Shown one piece after another: positions 1-8,433 of a stretch of DNA of 64,000 nucleotides. The translations under genes and the position numbers were made by a program. The notes under the pieces were generated by a model. That model saw only the letters and a list, made by a program, of their open reading frames with translations, was not told the DNA's origin and did no database searches. Position 1 is the first letter of the stretch, and each line of letters starts with the position of its first letter. Source of the stretch: CAYFZO01 sp965226235 (GTDB lineage: Bacteria > Pseudomonadota > Gammaproteobacteria > Poriferisulfidales > Oxydemutatoraceae); contig OZ245335.1 of NCBI GenBank assembly GCA_965226235.1, forward strand, positions 62,001 to 126,000, in the 5' to 3' direction.

Positions 1-316
1 GGGCGACCTGCTCGCGCAGGTGCCCGGCCTGCAAGCGTTGCTGCAGATCCAGAAAGCGCTCGGTCATCAATGGGCAGACCTCGGTGCAGTACGTGAAGAT
101 AAAATCAACGAGCAGGGTTTTCCCGTGAAAGTCCCCGATGGAGAATGCCTCGCCGTCGGTGTCGGTCAGTTGTACGTGCGGCAGCGGTAGCGGCTGGCGC
201 TCTACCCGGTAGCGTCGTGCGCCTTCAGAGGTGAAGGCGTTCAGGCCGTCGGTCAGAAAGAACAACAGGGTAGCCGCGGCGATCAGCACCAGCACCGTGT
301 TGCCTGTGGCCCGCAC
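1..316 (-). CDS. SCO1/SenC/PrrC family copper chaperone, 3'-truncated by window edge
   Basis: The frame read leftwards from a GTG at 316 encodes one N-terminal membrane segment followed by a thioredoxin-like start with the motif FTYCTEVCP (cysteine codons at 86-88 and 74-76). That CxxxC motif is the copper-binding signature of SCO/SenC proteins, which help metallate the CuA site of heme-copper enzymes. No ATG exists in the open frame; GTG 316 has GAGG about ten bases upstream and lies 10 bp after the stop of the subunit I gene, so the genes look co-transcribed. The C-terminal part, including the conserved distal histidine, lies outside the window. Family assignment is fairly secure; start codon less so. 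Confidence 0.8.
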   Translation of the reverse strand, partial: MRATGNTVLVLIAAATLLFFLTDGLNAFTSEGARRYRVERQPLPLPHVQLTDTDGEAFSIGDFHGKTLLVDFIFTYCTEVCPLMTERFLDLQQRLQAGHLREQVA

Positions 317-326
317 CGCGGATGCC

Positions 327-1763
327 TCAGGCGGCTTTGGAAGTCAGGCGAAACAGAAAGCGCACGGTGAATATGGTGGCGCCGAGCAATACCAGGACGG
401 CGAAGACCGACGCGATGCTGGCGTACCCTTGCCACTCCGGGAAATGTACGGCGAAGCGTCTCGCCACGCCTTCCTTGCCTGACAGCAGGAACATGAAGAC
501 GAACGCCGTCCCTGCCAGCGCGTAGAGCCAGAAGCCGCCGCGGTCGATGACGTTGTCTTCGCTCTGGCGGTCCTTATTCACCAGGTAGTACATGAAGCCG
601 AACACCATCGCGATCATGCCCAGGATCAGGTAGAAATGAAAATGCCCCGGCACCCACATGGTGTTGTGCATTACCTGGTTGACGGCGATGGTGCCGTCGA
701 TGACCGCGGGTATCACGCCGCCGGCCCAGCCGAACACCGAGAGGAACAGCAGCCCCGACGCGATGTCCCAGCGGATGCCGGAGCGGTAGACGATCGCCAG
801 CGTGCCGATCATCGTCACCAGCAGCACCGGCAGGCCGCTGGTGTACGAGATCACCTGTCCCATGATGAGCATCCAGGTGGGCATGGCGAAGTCCATCAGC
901 AGGTGGTGCGGATAGACGATCAGTACCATGATCGTCGACGCCGTCCATGCCGCCAGGAACACCCGGGTGGATTTCCATGGCCGGTCGGTGTAGCGGGGCA
1001 GGATTTCATACACGGCGATGATGCCCATGTAGATGGTGGCGTTGATGAAGGTGTGGCCGAAGAAATAGATCATGTTCTTGGCGAGCAGCGGGTCGATCGA
1101 AAACGCGGGGAAGCGCAGGTTGATGATCATCATGATCAGGATCGAGGCGCCGGCGATCAGTGCCAGGACGTTGATCAGCGTGACCATCGTGCTCGCGACC
1201 ACGGTTGGTGGCGGAGCCTCGCCGGTGTCGCCCGCGAACAACTGCGGCCAGCCGAGTGCGCGGCCAAAGCCGCCGTAGCGGGAGAGGATGGCGCGGCCCG
1301 TATCCAGATAAAACAGCAGGAAGCCGACGCCGACCAGCAGCACGCCGGTGAGAAACAGCATCGCCGCACCGCTGGACCAGGCGCCGACCGAATTGCCGGG
1401 CAGTGGGAACAGGAATGTCCAGCCGCTCGCGAATTTGCCGACGAATATCGCGCTCAGGATGCAAACCACGCCGGCGAGAAAGAACAGCAGGTTGGCGACC
1501 AGGATGCCGGTGTGCAGCGGGACGTACTGGCGCAGGAAGTACCACATGATCGCCGCGCCGCCGAGTCCCGCGATGCCGACCATGCCCGTGCCGTGCGCGG
1601 TCATCAACTGGTAAAACAGATCGGGGCCGAAGTTCAGCACGCCACCCTGCGCGGATCGCATCAGTACGCCCAGCAACATCATCAGCACCACCACCGCGCC
1701 GAATACGGCGAGGTAGGTATGAATCGTCCGCGTCGCCGCGGGTGATATGCTCAAGGCGTTCAT
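327..1763 (-). CDS. Heme-copper reductase subunit I, probable CuA-type nitric oxide reductase (sNOR-like)
   Basis: A 478-residue polytopic membrane protein with the heme-copper catalytic core. Visible ligands are H57 (AHGTG) and H376 for the low-spin heme, H374 (VPGHFH) for the high-spin heme, and H237, H286 and H287 (YPHH) for CuB. In oxygen-reducing A- and B-type oxidases the helix-VI histidine begins an H-P-x-V-Y motif whose Tyr is cross-linked; here it is GHTFIN, with Asn241 in the Tyr position. Loss of that Tyr together with a CuA subunit and a SenC gene fits the NO-reducing sNOR type (norSY-senC of nitrosomonads, from memory). I chose ATG 1763 (MNALSIS) over the longer frame because the upstream gene ends at 1778. 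An unusual oxidase remains possible. Confidence 0.8.
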   Translation of the reverse strand: MNALSISPAATRTIHTYLAVFGAVVVLMMLLGVLMRSAQGGVLNFGPDLFYQLMTAHGTGMVGIAGLGGAAIMWYFLRQYVPLHTGILVANLLFFLAGVVCILSAIFVGKFASGWTFLFPLPGNSVGAWSSGAAMLFLTGVLLVGVGFLLFYLDTGRAILSRYGGFGRALGWPQLFAGDTGEAPPPTVVASTMVTLINVLALIAGASILIMMIINLRFPAFSIDPLLAKNMIYFFGHTFINATIYMGIIAVYEILPRYTDRPWKSTRVFLAAWTASTIMVLIVYPHHLLMDFAMPTWMLIMGQVISYTSGLPVLLVTMIGTLAIVYRSGIRWDIASGLLFLSVFGWAGGVIPAVIDGTIAVNQVMHNTMWVPGHFHFYLILGMIAMVFGFMYYLVNKDRQSEDNVIDRGGFWLYALAGTAFVFMFLLSGKEGVARRFAVHFPEWQGYASIASVFAVLVLLGATIFTVRFLFRLTSKAA

Positions 1764-1777
1764 GTCGTTGTGCCTCG

Positions 1778-2296
1778 CTATTCGCTGACGTCGATCGTGG
1801 CCAGCATGGCGTGGTGGGCCAGGCCGCAGTATTCCAGGCACAGCACTCGATAGGTGCCGGCCCGGGGATAGGTGACGAGCAACTGGTTGGTGTATTCAGG
1901 CATGGCCTGCGTTTGCGCGAGCACTTGCATGTCTGGATCGTAAATGGCAAACCCGTGATTGACGTCGGCGGAAGTGACCCGGTACAAAACCGTCTCCCCT
2001 ACTTTTGCGGTTGCGTCGCTGATTTCCCAGTACCACTGATGACCGATGGCATCGACCGTTTTAGACGCCGCGATGGGCGCCTGAGGGTAGGGCATCCGGG
2101 TGAGTGTGTAGCCGATGATCGGGATGATCACCAGCAGTGTCAGCAGGAACGATCTGGAGCGTAAGCCGGCGGTGCGCTTCTGCACCGACGCATAGTCGGC
2201 TTTCGTGTCGGTGGCGGTTCTGGCGATGAAGAGAAACACCGCGCCCAGCGATGCAACCAGGATAACGGTAACGACCCAGGAGATTTCCTGATACAT
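1778..2296 (-). CDS. Heme-copper reductase subunit II with CuA site
   Basis: A 172-residue protein with two N-terminal membrane helices (about residues 6-26 and 50-68) and a periplasmic cupredoxin domain. The complete CuA signature is present: His in VNHGF, then CLEYCGLAHHAM, i.e. C-x-E-x-C-x3-H-x3-M. It accepts electrons from a c-type cytochrome and passes them to subunit I. ATG 2296 is preceded by GGAGGCGGAG and gives a normal start; the longer frame to 2350 lacks a better site. It is the first gene of the minus-strand set subunit II - subunit I - SenC. It is short for a subunit II, as expected for compact two-helix types. Confidence 0.85.
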   Translation of the reverse strand: MYQEISWVVTVILVASLGAVFLFIARTATDTKADYASVQKRTAGLRSRSFLLTLLVIIPIIGYTLTRMPYPQAPIAASKTVDAIGHQWYWEISDATAKVGETVLYRVTSADVNHGFAIYDPDMQVLAQTQAMPEYTNQLLVTYPRAGTYRVLCLEYCGLAHHAMLATIDVSE

Positions 2297-2385
2297 ACTC
2301 CGCCTCCGTTTCGCACGCCAGCCAGACGTGTGGTTCCCTATGGGCCACACCCTAATACGAACGACGCTCGCGGGTCAACTTGTAG

Positions 2386-2922
2386 GGGCGACGCATGCCT
2401 CGCCCTTGTGAATGCGTCACGGGTTGCGTCTGTCCCGGATGTGGTGGCCGGCAGGCCATGTTGTCCCGGGTTATGCCGCCCTTGCGGGTGAATTTGTGCG
2501 GACGTGTCGTTGGGCGACGCATGCCTCGCCCTTGTGAATGCGCTACGGGTTCCGTCTGTCCTACAGGTGGTGACCGGCAGGCCATGTTGTCCCGGGTTAT
2601 GCCGCCCTTGCGGGTGAATTTGTGCGGACGTGTTGTTGGGCGAGGCATGCCTCGCCCTTGTGAATGCGCTACGGGTTCCGTCTGTCCTACAGGTGGTGGC
2701 CGGCAGGCCATGTTGTCCCGGGTTATGCCGCCCTTGCGGGTGAATTTGTGCGGACGTGTCGTTGGGCGACGCATGCCTCGCCCTTGTGAATGCGCTACGG
2801 GTTCCGTCTGTCCTACAGGTGGTGGCCGGCAGGCCATATTGTCCCGGGTTATGTCGCCCTTGCGGGTGAATTTGTGCGGACGTGTTGTTGGGCGACGCAT
2901 GCCTCGCCCTTGTGAATGCGCC
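2386..2922. repeat. 126-bp tandem repeat array with embedded palindromes
   Basis: The marker GCATGCCTCGCCC begins at 2393, 2519, 2645, 2771 and 2897, an exact 126-bp period, so four full units plus the start of a fifth. Each unit carries GGGCGAnGCATGCCTCGCCC; the third copy (2639-2658) is a perfect 20-bp palindrome. Units differ by only a few bases. Because 126 is a multiple of three, long apparent ORFs run through the array on both strands, but they contain only the repeated 42-residue unit and no recognisable protein. The array fills most of the gap 2297-3008 between the reductase and ybbP genes. Confidence 0.9.
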
Positions 2923-3008
2923 GCACCTACAACTAAGGATTGGGTTGACACAGAGCGTCAGCCCCCGAGGGTTTACCGGCCCGCGCGGGTTGTGGTTTAC
3001 CGCCGCAT

Positions 3009-5522
3009 TCAGTCGGTGGTGCCCGAGCGCATCAACGTCACTCCGGGGGGTACCCGTATCAGGTTGCGGGTGGCTATGGCGCCGATCCCTCCGACCGCGA
3101 CGACGCCGGCGACCGGGGCGATGGCCCATAGCCAAGGGTGCGGGGTATAGCCTAATTCAAACACCTGGGTTTGCAGCGCCCAGGCGGTTACTTCCGTGCC
3201 GGCCGCAGCCAGTAGCCCGGCGATCGCGCCCATCGCGAAGAATTCATAGAGCAGGCTTTTCATCACCAGTTGGTGGGTCGCACCCAGCGTGAGGATGATG
3301 GCTTGCTGCCGGGCGCGCTCCTCCATGCTCGTCTGGATGCCGGCGAGCAATACCAGCACGCTGGCGATCAGTATCAGCAACAGCATGATTTCCAGGGCGG
3401 CGGCGCCCTGGTCCATGATGTTCTGTATCCGTTCGATGATGGAGTCGATCTCGATCACCGTGATGGTCGGCCATTCGCGCAGCAACTCGTTCAGAAACAG
3501 CTTGCCGGATCGTGGCAGAAAGAAGGACGTCATGTAGGTGGGAGAATGTGCGGCCAGCGCCTGCGGCGAGAACACGATAAAGAAGTTGGGCTGCATGGTG
3601 TTCCAGTTCAGTTCGCGGATGCTCGCGACGCGCGCCGCTACCGGCTGCCCCTGCACCAGGAACTGCACCTTGTCGCCGACACCGATGCCGTTGCGTGCCG
3701 CCCAGCCTTGCTCCAGCGATATCAGGGGGTCGCCGGCGTACTCCTCGGCCCACCAGGCACCGGCGATGACCTGGTTGCCGTCGGGAATGGTTGCCGCCCA
3801 GGTCAGGTTGCGGTCGAAGCTCGCGGCAGGCGCGGCGTGACTTTTATCGCCTGCCGTCTGCACGTGCTGATTGACGTCGACTGCGTTGATCCCGACGATG
3901 CGCCCGCGTACCACCGGGTAGAGGGTATTGGTCTCGATGCCGTGGTCGCGCAGTGCCGCCTCGATGGGTTCTTTTTCGTCCGGCGCGATATTGATCAGGA
4001 AGTGGTTGGGCGCGCCTTCGGGAAGTTCCTTCTGCCACTCGGTCAGCAGCGAGGTCCGCACCAGTGTCAGCACCAGCAGCAACATCAGGGCACACCCGAA
4101 TGCCAGGATCTGCAATATGCTCTCCTGCCGTCGGCGCTGCATGCTGGACAAGGCAAGTCGCCACGGGCTGCTCGTGCGCATGCCCAACGCCTGCCCCGAG
4201 TTCAGCAAGGCGGAGATCAGGCCGCTGAACAACAGTAGCGTGAGGCCAACGCTGCCGACGATGATGGCGGCGAGCGCCAGGTCTCGGCTGTACCACAGCA
4301 GCAGTGCGACGAACCCGGCGCTGCCCAGGCCGTACTGCAGGATGAAGCTGGATTTCGCGTGCTCGAAGTCGCGCCGGATCACCTGTATCGGCGGGACGGT
4401 GCACAGGCGCAGCAGCGGTGGCAGCGCGAACGCCAGCAGACACAGGCCGCCGGTCAGTCCGCCCGCAAGGAAGGGGCGCAGTCCCGGGGGCGGCAACTCG
4501 ACCGGTATCCAGTCCTTCAGCACCGCTACGACCAGCAACTGGATGCCGATGCCCGCGAGCAAGCCTGCCGCCGTGGCCGACAGCAGCAGCAGGGCCATGA
4601 TCAGGGAGAACAGTTTGCCGATGTCGCGGGTGGTCGCGCCGAAACTTTTCATCAGCGCGATGTGGTTGAAATGACGTGTCGCGTAACGGCGGCTGGTCAG
4701 CACGATCGCCATGCCCGCCAGCAGGATGCCCAGCAATCCACCCATCAGCAGAAAGCGTTCGACGCGCCGTATCGCTCCACCGATGCCGCGTACCGCGTTG
4801 TAGGCGTCGAGGTAGCGGAAGCCGCTCTCTTCGAGGCGGCTTTGCACCAGGGCGTCGAGCCGCGCCAGACGATCGCTGTCGCCCGAGAACAGGTAGCGGT
4901 AAGTGACGCGGCTGCCGGGTTGCACGACTTCGGTGCGGTCGAGATCGTCGAGGTGCATCATGACCCGGGGACCAACGCCATCGAATCCGCCGCCACGGTC
5001 CGGTTCGCGGTCGATGATGCGGGCGATGCGCAGGCTGGCGGCGCCGACCTCGAGCGTGTCGCCGACGGCGGTGTCGAGCGCCGGTATCAGCCGCAGTTCG
5101 AGCCATACCTCACCCGGCGCGGGGCCGTGGGCGACGGCGGTGGCCTCGTCCGTTATCCCGGGTGCCGTTTTGAGCTCGCCCCGTAGGGGATAGTTGTCAT
5201 CGACGGCTTTTACCGACGAGAACTGCGAACGTGCGTCGCTGAACACCATCGATATGAATTGCACGGTGCGTGCGCGTTCGACGCCGGTGTCCCCGATTTG
5301 CGCCCACCAGTCCTCGGCGATGGGGCTCGTTCCCTGGAGTACGCGATCGGCCGCAAGGAAGGTCGAGCTTTGCGTCTGCAGCGCGGCTTGCAGGCGGTCG
5401 GCGAGCAGCGAGATCGCGGTCGTGATCGCGATTGCGACCGTGAGCGCCTGGGCGAGCGTGGTCAACTCGCCGGCGCGCCAGTCGCGCCGAAACAGCCGCA
5501 GTGCCAGTTGTGTCGTGCGCAC
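3009..5522 (-). CDS. ybbP: YbbP-like ABC transporter permease (FtsX/MacB fold)
   Basis: An 837-residue permease with two FtsX-type modules: an N-terminal helix (about 25-45), a large periplasmic domain, then helix clusters around 270-440 and again near 490 and 730-830. The duplicated FtsX-like architecture and length match E. coli YbbP, the partner of YbbA. With the ATPase whose gene lies 2 bp upstream it should form an inner-membrane exporter or mechanotransmission complex; the substrate is unknown in this family. The ATG at 5522 follows directly after the ybbA stop. The tesA-ybbA-ybbP neighbourhood is the same as in enterobacteria. Confidence 0.88.
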   Translation of the reverse strand: MRTTQLALRLFRRDWRAGELTTLAQALTVAIAITTAISLLADRLQAALQTQSSTFLAADRVLQGTSPIAEDWWAQIGDTGVERARTVQFISMVFSDARSQFSSVKAVDDNYPLRGELKTAPGITDEATAVAHGPAPGEVWLELRLIPALDTAVGDTLEVGAASLRIARIIDREPDRGGGFDGVGPRVMMHLDDLDRTEVVQPGSRVTYRYLFSGDSDRLARLDALVQSRLEESGFRYLDAYNAVRGIGGAIRRVERFLLMGGLLGILLAGMAIVLTSRRYATRHFNHIALMKSFGATTRDIGKLFSLIMALLLLSATAAGLLAGIGIQLLVVAVLKDWIPVELPPPGLRPFLAGGLTGGLCLLAFALPPLLRLCTVPPIQVIRRDFEHAKSSFILQYGLGSAGFVALLLWYSRDLALAAIIVGSVGLTLLLFSGLISALLNSGQALGMRTSSPWRLALSSMQRRRQESILQILAFGCALMLLLVLTLVRTSLLTEWQKELPEGAPNHFLINIAPDEKEPIEAALRDHGIETNTLYPVVRGRIVGINAVDVNQHVQTAGDKSHAAPAASFDRNLTWAATIPDGNQVIAGAWWAEEYAGDPLISLEQGWAARNGIGVGDKVQFLVQGQPVAARVASIRELNWNTMQPNFFIVFSPQALAAHSPTYMTSFFLPRSGKLFLNELLREWPTITVIEIDSIIERIQNIMDQGAAALEIMLLLILIASVLVLLAGIQTSMEERARQQAIILTLGATHQLVMKSLLYEFFAMGAIAGLLAAAGTEVTAWALQTQVFELGYTPHPWLWAIAPVAGVVAVGGIGAIATRNLIRVPPGVTLMRSGTTD

Positions 5523-5524
5523 CT

Positions 5525-6241
5525 TTACCCGGGTGCGGGCTTGAGTTGCCCGCGGTGGATTTCGATTGTGCGCTCGCAGGATTGTGCCAGCGACGGGTCG
5601 TGCGTAACCAGGATCAGCGTCGTGCCAAATTCCGCGTTGAGTTCGAACAGCAGTTGTTTGAGCATCTCGCCGGTCGTGGCATCCAGGCTGCCGGTGGGTT
5701 CGTCCGCGAACAGGACTTTTGCCGATGTAGCGAAAGCGCGCGCGACGGCGACACGTTGTTGTTCTCCGTTCGATAGCTGCCTTGGGTAGTGGTTCGCGCG
5801 CTCATCCAGGCCCACGCGCCGCAACAGCCTGCGCGCCGTGTCGCCGGGTCTGTCGTTGCCCTTCAACTCTGCCGGCAGCATGATGTTTTCCAGCGCGGTG
5901 AGTCCCGCGATCAGGTGAAATGACTGGAACACGAAGCCGACACAGTCGCTACGGACCGCGGCGCGCTGTTCTTCATTGAGCGCGCTCAAATCGCGCCCGT
6001 CCAGTATCACCCGGCCGTGGCTGGGCACATCCAGACCGGCCATCAGGCCCAGCAGGGTGGATTTCCCCGACCCCGACGCGCCCACGATGGCAACGCTCTC
6101 CCCGTACCTGACCGCGAGGTTGATATCGTCCAGAATCGTTAATTGCCCATCCAGCAGGTGCACCGACTTTCCGAGTTCGATACACTGTATGACGATGCCG
6201 TTTGTCTTGGAGCGATGCTGGTCGGATGTTGGCGTATTCAA
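5525..6241 (-). CDS. ybbA: YbbA-like ABC transporter ATP-binding protein
   Basis: An ABC ATPase with Walker A GASGSGKST, Q-loop region FVFQSFHLIAGLT, signature LSNGEQQRV (N replaces the usual second G), Walker B VLFADEPTG and H-loop VTHD. It energises the YbbP permease encoded immediately downstream. The start is uncertain: there is no ATG close to the first conserved residues (NGIVIQCIELGKSVH). The nearest acceptable start codon in frame is TTG at 6241, giving 238 residues against about 228 in E. coli; the longer open frame to 6640 would overlap tesA on the opposite strand and is rejected. It diverges from tesA with roughly 45 bp between starts. Confidence 0.85.
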   Translation of the reverse strand: MNTPTSDQHRSKTNGIVIQCIELGKSVHLLDGQLTILDDINLAVRYGESVAIVGASGSGKSTLLGLMAGLDVPSHGRVILDGRDLSALNEEQRAAVRSDCVGFVFQSFHLIAGLTALENIMLPAELKGNDRPGDTARRLLRRVGLDERANHYPRQLSNGEQQRVAVARAFATSAKVLFADEPTGSLDATTGEMLKQLLFELNAEFGTTLILVTHDPSLAQSCERTIEIHRGQLKPAPG

Positions 6242-6286
6242 GTGCGTCGCAGCCCGGTTCGTCGTGACACGGCTATTGGATCTGGC

Positions 6287-7033
6287 ATGATCGGAAAAGT
6301 ACCGCGCATTATAACCTCGCCCCCGATAGCCACGGCTGCCCCACCGTCTGCAAACCGGCTGGCTGGCCGGTTGGCCCGCTGGTTTTTTTACCTTGGCTGG
6401 ACAGGCGCCGTCATGCTGGGCAGCGCGGTGCTTTCCTCGGCCACGGCCGCGACCATCCTGGTGCTCGGCGACAGTCTGAGTGCTGCGTACCAGATGGAAA
6501 TCGGGCAGGGCTGGGTGCATTTGCTCGAACGGCGTTTGAACGCGGATGGCGAGAACCGATACCGCGTGGTCAATCTCAGCGTGACCGGCGAAACCACGCG
6601 TGGTGTGCGCGCGCGCCTGCCTGCGGCCCTGCAGGAACACGCCCCCGATCTGGTGATCCTTGAACTGGGGGGCAACGACGGTCTGCGCGGGTTTCCGCTG
6701 CAGCAGATCGAAGACAACCTGGATGCCATGATCGTCGAGTCGAAGGCCGCGGGCAGCGATGTACTGCTGCTGGGAATGCGGTTGCCACCCAACTATGGCT
6801 TTCGCTATACGCGGGCGTTTGCGGATCTGTACCAGACACTCGCGTCACGCCATCAGCTTGCGTGGGTGCCCTTCTTTCTTGAGGGAGTCGCTGGCGATGC
6901 CGGGTTCATGCGCTCGGACGGGGTTCACCCGACGGTGAGCGCGCAGCCTTTGCTGCTGGATAACGTCTGGCCGGCGCTCGGCGTCTGGATGCAGTCCGAA
7001 GCAGAGCGCCAGCGTAAAGCCGGGTTCTATTGA
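6287..7033 (+). CDS. tesA: Arylesterase / acyl-CoA thioesterase I, SGNH hydrolase
   Basis: A 248-residue GDSL/SGNH hydrolase. Block I is LVLGDSLSAAYQ (nucleophile Ser), block II Gly lies in SVTGETTRG, block III is LGGNDGLRG (oxyanion Asn), and block V is DGVHPT (catalytic Asp and His). A hydrophobic segment ending in SSATA before the GDSL block is a signal peptide, so the enzyme is periplasmic, as E. coli TesA/ApeA. ATG 6287 was chosen; the open frame continues upstream but runs into the divergent ybbA. Substrates in this family are acyl-CoA, lysophospholipids and aryl esters. Confidence 0.88.
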   Translation: MIGKVPRIITSPPIATAAPPSANRLAGRLARWFFYLGWTGAVMLGSAVLSSATAATILVLGDSLSAAYQMEIGQGWVHLLERRLNADGENRYRVVNLSVTGETTRGVRARLPAALQEHAPDLVILELGGNDGLRGFPLQQIEDNLDAMIVESKAAGSDVLLLGMRLPPNYGFRYTRAFADLYQTLASRHQLAWVPFFLEGVAGDAGFMRSDGVHPTVSAQPLLLDNVWPALGVWMQSEAERQRKAGFY

Positions 7034-7165
7034 CTTACCTGATGCGGCGTTACTTTCCCGGAAGACAACGATGGCAGTTATCCCCTATGTGGTGCTCCCA
7101 AACAATATAATTCTCCAGGAAGGGTGTTGTGGCAACGCGCAGGATAGCAATCAGGAGAGGCGACC

Positions 7166-7522
7166 ATGAACGAAGCAACAGCGACGAAACAACCGGGTGC
7201 GGCGAATATGATTCTCTTCCTGCTGCTTTTTCTTATCCCGGCTTCCTTCACCTACCTGTCCGGGATGTTCCTCGGCGTCAGGCTGGTGGACGAAGAGATA
7301 ACCGCCAACGAAGCCTTCGGCGCTCGCATGCTGTACCTTGGAGTTTGCTACGCGATCATGACGCTGGCGTGTTTCCTTCGCGGACGGGCGAACAGTAGCA
7401 CATGGCTTATCGCCTTCCCGATTGTGGGCGGCGTGTTCGACATCTTCCTGGTGTTCATCCCGTTCGTTCCGTCGGTGATGAACATCGCGGTGCTGGTGAC
7501 GGGAATCCCCATCAGGAAATAA
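7166..7522 (+). CDS. Small multi-pass membrane protein, function unknown
   Basis: A 118-residue protein of three to four hydrophobic helices (about 15-38, 53-68 and 80-112) with a short charged N-terminus. ATG 7166 has a good ribosome site (AGGAGAGGCGACC). I do not recognise a family. It stands alone on the plus strand between tesA and a degraded gene, with a 132-bp upstream gap containing TATCCCCTATGTGGTG, a string that resembles part of a dispersed repeat found elsewhere in the window. Coding potential is supported by the ribosome site and consistent hydrophobic segments; the role is unknown. Confidence 0.65.
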   Translation: MNEATATKQPGAANMILFLLLFLIPASFTYLSGMFLGVRLVDEEITANEAFGARMLYLGVCYAIMTLACFLRGRANSSTWLIAFPIVGGVFDIFLVFIPFVPSVMNIAVLVTGIPIRK

Positions 7523-7538
7523 GGAGTGGGTTGGATGA

Positions 7539-7635
7539 TCTTGATCGCTATAATGGGAAACGTCTACATTGAGGACCGAACACCCGGACACCCCGCCAGA
7601 TGTTTGCTCAACACGGGTTACAGACGTCCTCTATG
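7539..7635 (+). repeat. Dispersed noncoding repeat, copy 1 of 3
   Basis: It shares the 16-mer TCTTGATCGCTATAAT (7539-7554) with 48794-48809. In both copies GCCAGATG follows exactly 56 bp after the start, then a diverged GCnnAACAC block. The tail aligns with the copy at 30349 (ACACGGG..ACAG). It lies in the gap after the small membrane protein gene and before the remnant at 7685. Confidence 0.65.
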
Positions 7636-7684
7636 CGTCGCCCCTACAGCCCTCCCATAAGGGATGCTCTGCTATAATTTCCGC

Positions 7685-7955
7685 GTGAGTGCTATAGCTC
7701 TGTACAAAGCCCTGCTTGATGCTGGTGCCAGCGAGGAGCTCGCGGAGCGAGCCGTTGAAGATCTGCCGCTGGGTGGTGGGTTTGTAACCAAGGCGGATAT
7801 TTCCGAACTGGAGACCTGTCTCAAGGCGGATATTTCCGAGCGGTCAAGGTATCGCGGTAACAGTTGGCGAACTGGAGACCGGTCTCATCTGGACGGTTGT
7901 TGGCGCTGTCGCGGTGCTGAACGGTATCGCGGTAGGGCTGATCAAGTTGACTTGA
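7685..7955 (+). pseudogene. Frameshifted DUF1640/CCDC90-like coiled-coil membrane protein remnant
   Basis: From GTG 7685 one frame reads VSAIALYKALLDAGASEEL and continues with the repeated coiled-coil phrase KADISELETCLKADISE, then becomes meaningless. From about 7845 a second frame resumes GELETGLIWTVVGAVAVLNG and ends IAVGLIKLT-stop at 7955. Together they make the usual layout of small DUF1640-type proteins: conserved N-terminus, coiled coil, C-terminal membrane anchor. The break is at about 7840, so a frameshift or small deletion removed the middle. A -10-like TATAAT lies at 7673-7678 just upstream. A sequencing error could mimic this. Confidence 0.55.
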
Positions 7956-8136
7956 TTGAACCGGGGAGACGGGATCCGGATCTCCATCCGGACAGCACTG
8001 TACGCTGGGTGAAGCGGGGAGGCTGGCTTGGTTCCCAACCGGGCTTTTTAGCGAGAACCGGTCAGATGAATGTAACAGGGATAGGAGGCGAACATAATGT
8101 CCGATGAGATTGTTTCCAGGGGCTGGCGCCGTTGTG

Positions 8137-8433
8137 ATGGGTCGATGGAATGGTGAAGACGTGAACGTTCTGCAAGACGAACTGGCACGTATCAAGCAGG
8201 AGCTGCGGCAGCAGGGCGCGTCAGACAAGGTCGAACCTGCGGGCATCCCGCACCAGGACCAGTTACCGGAGGATTTGCGAGGCTTCACCGCTTACCTGCT
8301 GTGGGGCTGCGATCAGCACGGTCGTTGCCTGACGGGTTCGGGTGCCAATCGTGTTGAGTCGGTCGAGTCGATTCGTGAGTTTTACGCCAACAGCATCGCC
8401 AGGGACGCGCTGGCTCGCCACCGCGATCCGTAG
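8137..8433 (+). CDS. Hypothetical 98-residue protein
   Basis: A soluble, charged protein beginning MGRWNGEDVNVLQDELARIK, with a short amphipathic helix and then a segment ending ARDALARHRDP. I do not recognise it. ATG 8137 or GTG 8161 could start it; neither has a strong ribosome site. Its 3' two-thirds (from 8204) is inside a 257-bp tandem duplication, so a second, headless copy of the same frame occurs at 8460-8690. The 3' end overlaps in another frame with the ancestral start of the downstream sugar-dehydrogenase-like gene, which makes its status as a real gene doubtful. Confidence 0.35.
   Translation: MGRWNGEDVNVLQDELARIKQELRQQGASDKVEPAGIPHQDQLPEDLRGFTAYLLWGCDQHGRCLTGSGANRVESVESIREFYANSIARDALARHRDP

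Noticed and set aside
636..1745. 369-residue plus-strand ORF opposite the heme-copper subunit I gene
   Set aside because: Antisense shadow of a GC-rich membrane-protein gene; composition is His/Asp/Gln-rich and meaningless.
2386..2922. CRISPR array
   Set aside because: The whole 126-bp unit is repeated with no unique spacers, and no cas genes are nearby.
2338..3150. Long ORFs on both strands across the tandem array (199, 251 and 265 residues)
   Set aside because: They consist of the 42-residue translation of the 126-bp unit repeated; frame openness follows from the period being a multiple of three. No ribosome site or protein similarity.
8097..8156. 19-residue ORF (MSDEIVSRGWRRCDGSMEW) with a good AGGAGG site
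   Set aside because: Too short to support as a gene; it may be the broken start of the following hypothetical gene, but nothing proves it.
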